This document shows positions 41,541 to 54,050 of a stretch of DNA of 58,781 nucleotides, one piece after another (positions within the stretch are counted from its first letter, which is position 1; each line of letters starts with the position of its first letter). The stretch is from Lactifluus volemus. Lineage: Eukaryota; Basidiomycota; Agaricomycetes; Russulales; Russulaceae. The stretch covers positions 1-58,781 of the forward strand of contig WTXI01000229.1 in assembly GCA_022376515.1 (NCBI GenBank). The letters are read 5' to 3'. Made by a program: the position numbers and the translations under genes. The notes under the pieces were generated by a model. The model worked only from the letters and a program-made list of their open reading frames with translations, had not been told where the DNA came from and ran no database searches.

Positions 41541-42527
41541 AGACGGCGCGCCTCCTTGTTACTGACCATCTACTGCGCTCTTTCGTGTCAAGGTTTAGTG
41601 TCTTCGAATACCTGCTCCGTCACCGTGGACTGCGGATCTGTGATTATTTGGGTGTCGAAATAAGACTCGGATATCAAACTGCTGGTTGGACACAAGAGCG
41701 ACGCGTAGGAAGGTAAGTAGGATCGTTCAGAAATAAGATCTCAGGAAATGAAGGGAATGAAAAAGGGTAGTGGTACGAAAGAGCTGAGGTCAGGACGTCC
41801 GCTCGAAGGAAAAGGTGCCATGGTACTGTAACTCGAGTCACTGACTCGGAGGCTCGACGGCGTCGACTACGTTTATCACGCTCTTTGTCGCCACAACCTT
41901 ACTGCTAGTCCAACCTACTCTGGCTCCGCATATGCCAACGCGATTTCGTTTTACCCTATGACGTTCATGTGGCTGCGTATAACATCGAATTTCCTGGGAC
42001 CTACTCTACGACGCCTTCTCTCAAGCTCTGCTCTTCCCCTCTACCGTCGCATAACAATAACGGCAAAGCTCAATCAAATTGAAGAACATCTCAGGAAGGA
42101 AGGATCCGCAGGGAAAGTGCCCTAAGTGATATGTAAAGCACTTTGCCCTGGGCTGCGGCTTTGCCGTTTCCCTGGAAGCGACTCGGCAAATGACTCACTG
42201 GGCCCGTGTTCCGCGAACCGTTTCTCTACCTGTCGGACTGTACTTCAAAACCTCTGTGCTGAGAAACAAGATCAACGGTCTTTTTGCGCCAGGCTTCTGT
42301 TGGCATGTCTCAGGCCTATGCTTGCGATCTCGCAACTTCACGCGCTGATGTCGTGCTGAGACACCAAAAATTAGAGCCTATTGACGCCCTATTTACTGAA
42401 ACATCTGTCTGTAGGGGTGTAGGGGCCATCTGAGCGTCTTACATGAAATCGGCACCAACACTCTATCAATATTTAAGGGGAAGGACCAGCATGGTCATCC
42501 CCAACAGTGTTATCTATTCTTTCTATC
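41541..42527. other. Region without a recognisable gene upstream of the dsRBD gene
   Basis: Short ORFs only (up to about 77 codons). No family motif, terminal repeat or intron-exon chain recognised. Confidence 0.4.
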
Positions 42528-42882
42528 ATGTCTAGTAATGAGCAAGGTCAGTGGAAATCAGCTCATATCCGCCTCTTTCTTCTCTGACCGCGTTCAGACC
42601 CCATTCGAGCCCTCAACAACCTTCTTCAAGGTACAAATCCAAGTCTGAACCACTTCCTGAGTTGGACGAGCGAGCAGACAGGCCCCAACCATCAAGCCTG
42701 GCACAAGGGTCAATACACCTGTGGGCGTGTTCCATACTCACCCGCCAGTTTACATTATTGACCTCATCGTTACAGTCAGAAGAGATGTTGTCGGCTATGG
42801 CGAAGGGCTATCCATAAATCAGGCCAAATACCACGCCGCAAAACAGGCCCTGCAATATTTCCAGACCCACCCTCCTACTTAA
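42528..42882 (+). CDS. Small double-stranded-RNA-binding-domain protein
   Basis: Three exons, 42528-42546, 42598-42708 and 42749-42882, join in frame to 87 aa. The start is MSSNEQDPIRALNNLLQG and the end is FQTHPPT with TAA. Introns have gtcagt..cag (51 bp) and gtcaat..cag (40 bp) ends. The spliced product contains the dsRBD pattern: an N-terminal helix (ALNNLLQ), a strand region with W..E..GPNH (WTSEQTGPNHQAW), strand YIIDLIVTV, the turn GYGEG, and the C-terminal helix AKYHAAKQALQYF. The whole protein is one domain. Stand-alone dsRBDs bind dsRNA, but the partner here is unknown. The gene is too split to appear as a long ORF; confidence rests on the exon joins. Confidence 0.6.
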
Positions 42883-45147
42883 TCAATCTTGCAGTCCCGG
42901 GAAACTGAGTGATCTTCGCTCTAGTTACAATTGTACTTTTACAAGCCCAATAATTAGGGTATTATGCTATAGACCTACATTAATTCTGTAACTTGAGTGC
43001 TTTCCCGGGGTCATTATGTAACGTGTCGTACTAGAATGCATGAGGGTTTGTCGAGTCTAACACTGATGCCGCCGTGGTGTCTACGCCGACGGGGATCCAA
43101 TGGAGCCCTTAACCCAATTGTACTTTGAAGACTTACTCCACCCGTCCCGCTTCATAGTGCGCACACGGGCCGCATGCTAATATCGTGATTTGTGATCACC
43201 ATGGGCCACACTGAGTATGCTTAGCCCGATTGAACTTTGGAGACTTAGCAATTCTCTTATAGTACAACAGAATCACTGCGATGAACACCGGTATACAGTG
43301 AGCATCATCCGACAGTTTCGAGTTTTCTGAGCCAATGCACATACTGTGTATGATGAGAGGGTGCACGCCCCGGGAGAACAGCGCGGCGTGGGGTCTTAAG
43401 GACGCATATGAGCAGCTGGAGACAGCCCATTAGGCATAGTGGGATGACCAGCATACAGCAGACTGTGAATAGGCGAAAGTAGTCAAGAAATGATGAACTT
43501 GAATGGCATTGTCGAATTTGTTATTGGACGCGATGGGTTATAACCGTGAACAGAGGTGGTGACAAATCAATCAGAAATAGATTCTTATACGATACACTGC
43601 CACATGGGACGCAACTCGAAGTAACGAGATTCTGATCAGAAGGGAGAGGGAAGTGATGGTCAGTTGAGAGGCAATGAAATGGCCTGGGCCTCGGATGAGG
43701 GGAATTGTTCCAGATAGCAACTTGAACGTTGGGCGACAACACCAGGCCCTCACAGGACCTCAGGCTTTAGGTGTCAGTCTCGACTCGGAGTGCTAAGCGT
43801 TGATGCAGTGCTGATAACTGGGTGAAACCAGGTGTCAAGTGCCCCAGTCAACCGATACCGAACAGACCTGCTTCACTGGTAGAAGGTCTGGTGTTGGTAT
43901 TTTCACCCACTCAGACGGCACCGAAAAATAACCTTCCAAGTTCCAACTCGTGGTGCGTGTTGATTATTAACGCTTTCCCATCACACAAACTTGATGCGTT
44001 GATCACGTGGAGTCCACATGCGACATTGTTGTAAACGTAAGCCAGTCACGTCGGCGTGGCTATGCTCGTTGGCGTTCGAGTTTGACAGCCTTGACTGGCA
44101 TAAAACTAGCCCTGAGGAGAGTACATGTTCATCTGGATCTCTGGTGGGGTGTGTCAAATGCACGTGGTAGGCCCTTCCAGTCACTTTCACTATATTTTCT
44201 TTCATTTTTCTTTCATACTCTGACCCGGAATCACCCAAGGACTCTCCATTTGTCCTTCTTTAATCATCAACCGTATTCTTGCCTTTCACAGCCACCATGA
44301 ACGGAGGGCCCGAGCATCGGTTAGGTAATCATGGGTGCTTTCGCTTCTTGCAGCAACTGAAGCATAGCGTCACCGCGGTCTGATGCCACTGCCAGTGATT
44401 GAGTTCACATGCTCTGTTTATTTACCCTTGTGTTTATCTTCGGCTTTTGCCAGCAAAATGCTTCCTTCGGCCGCCATGGTTCATCCCTTTGTTGTCCTGG
44501 CGCTAGGCTGCTAGCTATCTAGGCCCCAATCTGATGGTCAAACATGCCTGTGTCAGAGCGTGGAATGTGCACAATCATGATGTTGGTTGCCGGACTGGCT
44601 ACATCACGTGTGTAACGGCTATATGGTATTCGATGATTTGCCACATGATTTGCCGACGTGTCATATCTCGGATTCATTACGTAGGATAGTGTTATTGCGG
44701 TACCTATACGCCAGTGCCATCCACACCGATATATTGATAAGCCTCAGCATCATGATCGTGCGCAACCTGCCAGTGTCAAACTAGGCAGACGGCAGACATC
44801 TGCATAGCCTCATCACTGACACAACGTTGTTTCAAGTTGCAGTGGTACAATAATCTATCTGCAATATTAAGGAGCGAGAACTGGAAAAGGGTGCGAAATG
44901 ACTACTGGGTGTCCCAACGAACATGGCCTCCCCTTAAGGAGCCTCGGAGCAATTCTGTGTGAGTTGGGACCGTTCACTGACAATTGGTGTAATCACTCCA
45001 CTGACTGGAATTTTACCTTAGCTTAGCTCAGAGCCACGTTCAAGTTTGACAGTTCCATACAGAGATGCCAGTGGACGAATTGTTCGACTTCAAACACGTA
45101 ACAACGTCACATCTAGCCTGAGAAGACGCTCGGGCTTCCTGTCGGAC
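42883..45147. other. 2.3-kb region without a recognisable gene
   Basis: Short ORFs on both strands without domain motifs. A possible tiny first exon (ATGAACGGAGGGCCC, about 44297, followed by a gtaatc donor) could not be linked to further exons. No terminal repeats seen. Confidence 0.35.
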
Positions 45148-45154
45148 TATATAT
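45148..45154 (+). promoter_or_regulatory. TATA box of MVNW copy F
   Basis: TATATAT lies 59-65 bp upstream of the ATG at 45213, in line with the other family members. Confidence 0.55.
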
Positions 45155-45212
45155 GTGCCCTTACTTAGATGAATATCTTCAGATTCTCTCTGCCGCGGTG
45201 TGCATCGTCAAG

Positions 45213-47168
45213 ATGGTCAACTGGCACGACCCCACTGTCCTCGAGGAAGACAACTGTAAGTTCCTGAATCAGCTCATCAACACCGTTCCGTCCTAACGAT
45301 AATATACTACTAGTCGTTGTCCTCAAACTTAATCATGTCATTGCTGGTATCTACATGTGCGTCCACTCTTGTTCGCCGGAAATTTGAAAGCACAAGACCA
45401 TGTGAACTCACAAGAGCGTCAGTTGGGAGACGATGTGTACTGCGGAGTATGAGCTGGACGTTCTCAGAGGAAAACGACCCTATAAACGGACGATATGGGT
45501 GAGTCTTTCAAGTTATCTCGTGGATTATCATCACCACAGTGACTGTATAAATTGAAATAGCTATATCTAGGAACACGCTATACTGGTTTACTTGCATTCA
45601 TCCTATACTTCATCGATATAGACACCCACATCAAAATTCCCTGTCAGGTGAGACATGCACGTTCTTAGGTTCCGAGATTGTTAATCTCCATTTGATTTTG
45701 TAGGTTGTTGGCACCACATCCGTTGTGAGAGCATCACACTCGATCCTCCGTTTCGCAACGCCCATTGAATGCGATCTTGACCACCAAAGATATTGAGATA
45801 TGCTAGTTTGGAATTCGCCCTCCTTCTTATCGCTCTCCGCGTGCAAGTCATTTCTGGGACACTTGGCATTTAGCTTTTCTCATTTTTTTTAAATTCAGAA
45901 TCGCAATATGGGATCGAAATATTTTCGTATCATCGCTTGCTATCGGTACATGGTTAGTCAATCTCGGGCTTAGCATCTACAGTAAGTCTTGTATCAGGCG
46001 TTTCCCAGTTGTCACAGTGCGCCCCTGATTTCTTTCTCTCTTCCCGCATCTATGAAGATATAGTTGAGGTGCGTGGTTTGGGGCAAGCCCTTTGGAAATT
46101 TCCTGACAGCCGTCAATTCGAAATAAAAGCTGAGAACGTCGTATGACCCATTTCTGGAGACGTGCAACAGAATCAATTTGCACAAGTATCTGCCCAACAC
46201 CGTCGCCCAGCTGGTTGTCGATGTAGTACTCCTCATGAGCATGCTAATCGGCCTTCGGCGATGTTCGCACGGTAGTTCAACCGGCTTATGGCAACTTCTC
46301 TACCAACAGGTGGTTCCCTATCTCTTGCCCCATCTCTCCTGTTTTGCTGGCGATTGACATTCTTCAAGTGCATCATCTGGATATTCCTAGCGACGATTTC
46401 TGATGTTCCAGTTATGGTCTGTTCACCTCTCTCACTTTTGACAACTAGTATCTTCACATGGACGTTTTTTCAGGTCCTTCAAATCCTTAATTTGAATAGT
46501 GCGTGCATGCTGGGCCCGGGCCCACATGTTTAAAAGGAGACTAATCTTTGTGTTGGTCCTCATAGACCCCATGATTCAGGTATGTTTTATCCTTTTTTTA
46601 CCGGTACCGTTTCCAGTAGTAGCTGATCAAATGTCACTCTAGTTGTTCACAAATGTAACACGTAAGTGGCCATGAACATCTGAACTTGAAGAATGGCCAC
46701 CTGATCGAAAGATCCTCATGCACTGCTCAAAGTTTCAATTACGTTCGTTCTTAGGCCTCGATTTCCTGCTCCCAGATCTGACTTGTCGCAGGTCCATCGC
46801 TTCAGCCCGCATGTATCGTTCTTTATTTCGACGTGCGCTCTCAACCGAATATAATATGTAAGTCTGCGATGTCCCGAAATCGTTCCCAGCGCTGCTCATC
46901 AGCTGGCATTTCCTTTTTTAGGTCCACCAAACTGCCTGAAGTCTCCCCGGGGCATCCACAGCAAAGAACGGCTATCGTCCGTAGCAGTATCCGTTTTGCA
47001 ACTGGCACCCAATCGAAGCCTGGCAACGGGACTGTGACAACGCCCCCGGCGTCAGTATTTACGGGAACAGGCGATGTACATCTGGAATTTACTCCGGGCG
47101 CAACCATCGCCGAGTCTGTGAACGAGATCTTGAATCCGGAAGACAATGACGAATCCGAGATCGTATAG
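45213..47168 (+). CDS. MVNW-family polytopic membrane protein, copy F
   Basis: ATG 45213 gives MVNWHDPTVLEEDN. Exons: VVLKLNHVIAGIYM (about 45318), WETMCTAEYELDVLRGKRPY (about 45424), LYLGTRYTGLLAFILYFIDI (about 45562), YASLEFALLLIALRV (about 45795), RIAIWDRNIFVSSLAIGTW (about 45899), SYDPFLETCNRINLHKYLPN and LVVDVVLLMSMLIGLR (about 46140-46250), CIIWIFLATISDVPVM (about 46370), VLQILNLN, RMYRSLFRRALSTEY (about 46810), and the tail TKLPEVSPGHPQQRTA to the stop at 47166-47168. The exon around 45700-45790 carries extra sequence before the helix, so splicing there is uncertain. The two C-terminal fragments at 39 and 41 kb are closest to this copy. Confidence 0.7.
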
Positions 47169-48342
47169 CTCACAATGGCAGGGGGCTATTTTGCCTTAGT
47201 TTTCCTTGGTTTGCTGAATATGGCAATGACCTTGCCTCCATATACTCTGTTGTGGTTCTGCCCGTGGCTGCGTGCTGTGCCTCGCACTGCGTCGAGACCT
47301 TCAAATTTCAGATTTGATCTCTTCCTAGGAGAGCGCGGGCATCTTATGAATACGAAGCCTTTTGAGGGTGCACGCGACTCCAGATGTTTCTCCCCCGTTC
47401 GTTCATTTCACTTCGGATAACCTCTACTTAACCTCCTGTCCGACATTTTCTTGCCCACTGGTATCAAGTTGGTATCATACTAGTTTGTTTTCGACTGTCC
47501 AGTTCACTACTGTCTGGGCTTGTCCCATTCAGAGATGCAATGACTGCGTCGGCGTCGGGGTAGATCCTTTTTTGAGTGTTGACCCTTGCTTAGTGGGAAG
47601 TAAGTGCAAGTTTAGATGCCTCACCAAGCCCTCGGAAGACTCGTTCAGGCTACGTGTTTATTCTAGCGATGACAGAACTAAATGTATACGATTTCAAGTT
47701 GTACTTCGAGGACCAGCACTGTTCTTGGTTCAAATCGTTTTCGCTCGCCTCACTCTTGTAACGTACTATACGGGTATCCCTATGCATGTCCGAAAAGTTC
47801 GGAAGTCCGAGGCTCGATCTCGGAACGGTTCAGGTCCGGCCACGCCTAGCGTCGGGCTGCGGTTTCCACGACGACCGAATCTATTAACAGCAAAATAAAA
47901 CGTGAGGAAAGAATGCGAATATCGGAGAGCTCTGAGTCGACGTACGGTTTGAGGCCCGGCCCGGGGGCCGGGGGACCTTGGGATTTACTTTGGCCTGATG
48001 AATGTTACTTTACTGTAGCTCCGCGCCCATCGCTCAACGTCATTTATTACGGAATATGCAACTCGCAGATGGACAGGTTGTTCAACTTAAAACACGTCAG
48101 AGTCACAACGTCTGTCAGATCAGAATATGCCATCTACATGCGCTGCTTGGACTCGGATGACCCGGACATGACCGCCGCCACCATTCCCGACCGTGTTACC
48201 AAATCAAGCGCTACGTGACAATTTGATAAACATTACTGAAGGGAGGCGAGTGGAGGCAAGATTGTAAGAGGTGAAACAAGACTGAGAATCTGAGATACCG
48301 ACTTGAGACTTGATGACAACGCTGCCGAGCTGTCTGAGACTC
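47169..48342. other. Region without a recognisable gene between MVNW copy F and the pogo element
   Basis: A 178-codon plus frame (47362-47898) and a 101-codon plus frame (47913-48218) exist but have no recognised domain, and neither looks like a spliced gene. They may be chance ORFs. Confidence 0.35.
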
Positions 48343-48344
48343 TA

Positions 48345-51270
48345 CAGTATTTGACCGGTCATGTGAACACCACCAGTCATTTGCACACTTGATGATTTCT
48401 CGCTCCCTACTGCATTTCTTGATAAAACAACTACTGTAGTCAATGCATAAAGCCTCTGGCATGTTTAAAATGAGGTTGAAATAAAAAAAATTAAATGTTT
48501 TGCTTTTGTAATTCTTGAAATACATTTTTCAGCATTGGTTTCGAAATTCTCAGATGGCTCATAACATCTCATCAAGCACTACTTTCATGCTCTTTCATGG
48601 TGGGCAATGTCACCAAACCACAGGTGCATTGTTTGAAGAGTGGCATTTGGGATCTGGATGTGATACCAGTAAATAAACATGGTATTACGTCTACCGTAAC
48701 ATGGTCCAGAACTCCTAATTTGGTAATTCAGTTTTTACTCCCTTCACGACTGCTACATTGACTGGTTTCTTGCCTTGCGGACAATGGCTCGGAAAGCTCT
48801 TTCTCAAACCAAGAAGACACAGATCAGCCGAGAGAAGCATGACTTGCTCATGGCCCGTGCCGTCATTCGATACCAACAAGAACTTGCCAAACCCACTGGC
48901 GAGAAACAACTGGGTCTTCGGAAAGTTTGTGAGACAGTTTCAGACGAATACTACAAGGACACAAAGCAGAGGGTTGTATTAAATTACACTACTCTGCGAA
49001 ACCTTGCAAAACCGGGAGCCTGCACGAAGGCACAAGCCAACTTTCAGGACAAAAGCTGGATCACCAAGGAAGAGAGCGACGAAGTCATTCGATATGCTGT
49101 CGAAACAGCCAGTTGGGGCCATCCATTGAGTCAACGACGCCTCAAAGAGCATGTCGATCACATCCTTCGGACACGGATTGGATCCAAATTTCCATCAGAG
49201 GGTGTTGGTGCGAACTGGACACGTCGTTTCATCGAGAAGCACTCTGACCAGCTCCACATTTATACGGCGAAAGCACTCGATACGGCACGTGGGAGGGCTG
49301 TTAATCCAGAGGCTAATGACAGATATTTCAACACTGTCGAGGACATTCAGTTGCGAGGCGATGATGGAAAACCAATTGCACCAGAATGCACTTACGCTAT
49401 GGACGAGATCGGGTTCCAGCCAAATGGAGATGAAGGCTTCGAAAAGGTTATTGGTCCACCTGGAAAGAAGCTCCAGTACAAACAGCAGGCTGGAACGCGT
49501 GAAAATACTACTGTTCTCGTGACCGTTGGCGGTAATGGAAAGCAATTGAATCCCGCTGTCATTTTCAAGGGGAAAGCATACCTTGTCCGCTGGCACCAGG
49601 ACAATCCAGCAAATGCATTGTGAGTCAAATTGGGATTAACGGAAGTTAATCATCTAACAGAAGCTTTAGAATTGGGTATTCAAAGAAGGGGTGGACGAAC
49701 CAAATGATTCATCTTGAATACGCCAAAGATTTCGATGCTCAGACAAAAGCTATTGCGCGTGGCCGAACCCGAGTCCTATATGTCGACTCACATGATTCAC
49801 ATCTCACCTACGAATTTCTCCTGTACTGCAAATCAAAAAAGATTCTCGTTGCTGCATATCCAGCCCACGGCACACACGTATACCAACTTCTCGATGTCTG
49901 TCTCTTCGGTCCTTTGAAACTCGAATTTGGTCGCCTCCGGGATGAACGTTACCGTAACACTAGGGAAGCGGTCACCAAAGAAACCTTTTTAACAATATAC
50001 GGGCAAGCACATCTCAACGTCCTTACACCCGAGCTTATCAAGACCGCGTTCCGAAAAGTTGGCATCGTGCCTGTCAACCGAAATGTCATTACACCCGAAA
50101 TGATGGCACCAAGCAAAGATACTTCCTACAAGACGTTTACACCCATTATTCCTCCTACACCTGTGCGGATTGTATCAGATCTCCTCATGGACACCGTTCA
50201 GCTTCACATTGGTGCAGAACCAACTGTACCTTCATTCCCAGTCCGCTCTGCTATCCCACAGCTCGCAGCCACAAATCTCGGATATCTTGTGTCAAATTCC
50301 CCCATCAGGTTGTCGTCACCACTGCCAGATATGCCAGATATGAATATGTCACCTGTCAAACGATTAGCAACACCGGCAGCCGAAGAACCAAGGGTGAAAA
50401 CAATTTACGAGCTGAAACTTGAGGAGATGTTGGATATCGAAAGGGCCAGAGTATTGAAGGCCAAGGGTGAGGCTATGCAACTCCAGGCAATTGCCGTACT
50501 GCAGCGGGTCTACTGTGGTCGTCTTCACAGTCAACTGGAAACAAAGGAGAATAAAAAAATCAAGAAGGACAACGGAGGGAAGCTCAATGGGAACTTACCA
50601 TTCCTCCTCACAAGCGATGAGTTCCTCGACCATGTCAAGCGGAAGGAGGAAGCCACAGAGGCTACTCGCACCGCAAAGGAACAAAGAAAGGACCGGAGGC
50701 TTGACTACGCCAAGGAAATGGCAGAGTGGGAGGAGGCAGAGATAGCACGAAAGGCTCGGAATGAGGACCGGGATACAAAGTTGAAGGCAGCGAAGGAAGT
50801 CTGGCAATGTGACAAAAAGGAGGTAAAGACAAAGGGCGGCAAAATAAAGGATTGGAAGCAGACTCACCCGGAACCAAGGCAATCTGACCCAGAATTCAAG
50901 CAAGAACCCACTATACCTAAGCCCAGACTTCGTGTGAAGGAGGCCAAGGATGTTGGGGAGGAGAGCGGAGAGGAATTCGACCTTGATGCCTCCTCAGAGG
51001 AGGACGAGTAAGTCCTTGTTGCGTTATCGGGAAATCGTGGTGAGAACTTCCCACGGGTGTTCACATGACCGGTTTTGACGAAATTGGACCCTTTTCAACC
51101 AAAATGCATCTGCTTCTGTTCATCCTCCTCCGATCGACATCAAACTCATTTCACATATTTTTGAAGTAGTAATTGTGATTTTTAGATAGTTAGAATGAAG
51201 AATTTCTGAGCAGATCTCATGGTATGCTGTGAAAATTAATTTTGGTGTTCAGAAGACCGGTCAATTACTG
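48345..51270. mobile_element. Complete pogo/Fot-type (Tc1-mariner) DNA transposon
   Basis: 2,926 bp flanked by TA on both sides (48343-48344 and 51271-51272). The ends are inverted: CAGTATTTGACCGGTC on the left, and the complement of the right end CAGTAATTGACCGGTC. Similarity continues for about another 12 bp (..TGAACACC in both). It contains one transposase gene with an intact catalytic triad. It lies between host genes and appears structurally complete. Confidence 0.85.
48784..51011 (+). CDS. Pogo/Fot-type DDE transposase
   Basis: ATG 48784 (MARKALSQTKKTQIS). One intron, gtgagt..aacag, at about 49621-49663, joins ANAL to SFRIGYSKKGWTNQMIHL. The product is about 727 aa. An N-terminal psq-like helix-turn-helix (LLMARAVIRYQQEL, then LRKVCETVSDEYY) precedes a CENP-B-type HTH (SWITKEESDEVIRYAVETAS, then GVGANWTRRFIEKH). 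The DDE core has YAMDEIGFQ, VLYVDSHDSHLTYEF and YQLLDVCLFGPLK, giving three Asp residues. A long, charged, helix-prone C-terminus (Glu/Lys/Arg-rich, about 200 residues) ends in an acidic EEFDLDASSEEDE. It cuts and pastes the surrounding element at TA sites. No stop or frameshift was found. Confidence 0.85.
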
Positions 51271-51272
51271 TA

Positions 51273-52935
51273 AGTGCTGTCGCAAAGTGAAGTGGAATGA
51301 CTGCAGCCGATTTTGATGAGTGGGAACATTCACAGCGTCAACTTTGAAGACAAGGGGAGGACGGATGCAAATAATGGGTCACACAAGAGGCCTGAGGATG
51401 AGCTTGATGAAGAAAGGGGAGCGATGGTTCACTACTAGTATGTCCGAGTCGTTATGAATAGCATTGAGCAATCAAAATACACATCAGACTTAGTGGGTAC
51501 CCCAGTCCTCTAGCAAAAAATTCAGCAGTGGCAACGTGTCCTGCAGACTTTCTACAGCAGAAGCCCTCTCAATCGACCTCTGAATCGATGGTAGCGGCCG
51601 TCCCAATATGAAATTCAATCACGTCACGCATGTCGCGTGATCGTGCACCTGATTGGTGACAATACAGACACGTGACCGTGTAGCTCTCACACCGACTACC
51701 GCCTCTGACGACCTCTTCTCAACATATACAGTAATCTGTCCTGAGATGCCATCCGTCTCTATCGTTTCGTTTCAAAGGGTTCAACGCCACGCCACAACCT
51801 TTGCCGATGTGAATGTTCACACAGTTAGCACTTTGGTTAGCACGACGGGTGGTGCCAACGTGCAGAAGCCGTTCCTCTCTACGTACGCCAAAAATCCGTC
51901 AATTTTGATCGCGTGGATTCTCGCAGGTAACAGAGTCACGAAGACAGTGCTGTAAGCCATGGCTGAGCCAGTTCGGTCTCGCTTGATGAAGGTCGCGCAT
52001 GACCTTGTGATATTGTGATGGCACAGTTCTCTCAGAGCCTCTACTCTCCTATCCACACATGTTCGGCATCTGTACGTATGCAACGTCACCTTGCTTGCAA
52101 GGTCTTCAATGTGGTCGAAATTCGAGTGCCAGTGCCCCTTGCAGGAACCAGGGACAGGAACACTTGACTCCCACTCTCACATGTACAGAATTCAGATGCA
52201 ACATTGTGACCTTCCGATGAACCCGAATCAGCATTGCCGTTCCGTCAACACTCTTAGCTGAGTCCAACATTGTTGAGGTGTGGAGCACAATACTGATCCT
52301 CTGGCCTCCTCGGAAGATAAGGCTCAAACCGACACAAACTGGTAATTGACGAGATTCGATCTATCCCGCTGACTATCATTCGTTGCCACTGAAGTATTGG
52401 ACGAGGATGTCAACGAATGGGAGCGACCTATACGCCAAGTGTCATACTAGATTACAATACCTTCCGACATAAATCAAGGCAGTAGTACTTTAGCGACGAC
52501 GATGAGGATACTGGCGTACCAGAAAGGCACTGATATGACTTCCGTCACGTCAGCAGAAGAAACAAGGATATATGTGTGATATCCTGATAGTCGCACATAC
52601 ACTCGCGATCCCAATTGTTAATCACACTCACTACGCGAACTACGCGAACATTTAGAGGATAGCGCTTACTAGTCCCTTCCACCCTGTGCTCGGACCTGAA
52701 GTGTGTGACAAGCAGGAAAATGTGTCTTCGATATCAGGGTCAAATCACAGATATTCATGTACAGTACTCTTCAAACCTATATACAGTACGTCCACGTGGC
52801 TCATAGTTTACTACATTACAAGGACGAGTCCGAAAGAGCTCAGAATGTCGGGATGCAAAACTTGGAAATCGATACATCCCGACATTTCTAAGCCCTTTAT
52901 CCATAGCTCTACCACGCTCGTTTCCCGTAACATAA
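51273..52935. other. 1.7-kb region without a recognisable gene
   Basis: The longest frame is 100 codons (51653-51955 plus) with no known domain. No terminal repeats noticed. Confidence 0.4.
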
Positions 52936-53720
52936 TTACTGCTGGATGGCGCGAAGGTAAGTAGCAACCCCCGCGTTGAAAATACCATCCGTAACAAGTT
53001 GATCGGCAGCCTCAACAATCCATGTCTGGCAGTTCCTTTGCGTAACTTTATTCTTACCGGCCGGGGTGTCGTTGCTAGCTGTGGCCTAAAAATATCCGAA
53101 TTAGCTGATATATTCCGGAAAGAGTATACCGCAAAATAGGTGCGCAGGACAGGATTCCTGAAACATACACCTAAAAGCAGGTACAGGGAGGGAAGGCAGG
53201 TATCACGAGGGCAAGAATTATGCAGCAAGTCAAATCGGAAACTGTGACTTACCACAACATTGGTCGTATTCAGGCTCTTGCTAGGAACTTTGACTTTGGC
53301 CGCACTGATCTCGAAACCGCCCACAGGTTTATCAACGACTATGCGCACTCCATTGTTGAACATAGCCTTCTCGTCAAAGTACTTGGCATCGACCCACTGC
53401 AGTGGGATCCTCTGGCTGGGATGGTTGCCGGTGGCCTGGAAGTCATGGCAGCGCTTGATCTCGAATTTGAATCCGTTCATCACATCGCCAGCCGCGTGGA
53501 TCATAATGCCGATGTCACGGTTGGTGTGCGATCGTACAAAGTACGCCCAGTGATTCTTGAAGAGCCCGCCGGTGTAGACCAACAATTCGACGAGGAACGC
53601 CCCAACAGGACCCGTCTCGGCCACGACCGGCGGGTTAGGGACTGGAGGACCAGTGGGAGGAGCCTTAGACTTGTCGATGGGTGGTGGGGCCGGAGGAGGC
53701 GGAGGAGCAGGGGCTGACAT
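52936..53720 (-). CDS. Conserved fungal protein of unknown function with Pro-rich N-terminus
   Basis: ATG at 53720-53718 starts MSAPAPPPPPAPPPIDKSK. Exon 1 runs to 53253 and the intron (gtaagt..ttag) to 53086. Exon 2, 53085-52936, reads ATASNDTPAGKNKVTQRNCQ, then TWIVEAADQLVTDGIFNAGV and AIQQ with TAA. The product is about 205 aa. The core contains GAFLVELLVYTGGLFKNHWA, then YFVRSHTNRDIGIMIHAAGD and GFKFEIKRCHDF, an alpha/beta-looking domain. A His-x-x-x-x-x and Cys-containing arrangement (NHWAYF .. NCQTW) resembles small papain/NlpC-like folds, but this is speculative. I recall related hypothetical proteins in mushrooms. No signal peptide. Confidence 0.65.
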
Positions 53721-54050
53721 GATGATGGGGGTAGCTGGGATAGTTGCTTTGATCGATAACCCATTCGCTCAGCCTCGCTCTTATACTTTGTTTGGGGGCT
53801 GAAGAGGTCATTTTGGGACGAACAGGCACGGTTGATTGCCCATCCACTGGTAATGCTTAACTCTAACATTTGGTTTGACGGCTGAAGACGAGGCTACAAC
53901 TGTATACGTCGGCCACTGGCACCGGGACTCGGAATTGTCGCGGCCATGCCAGTCACGCAACTGCTAAACACGGCCATTCACCGGCCTTAGTCAGCCAGCC
54001 GCTCCTCACTAGGCCTCGCTCACTAAGATGACTTCTCTGCCTCCAACTAA

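Noticed and set aside
47362..47898. 178-codon plus-strand ORF downstream of MVNW copy F
   Set aside because: No recognised motif and no spliced context; the composition is not convincing.
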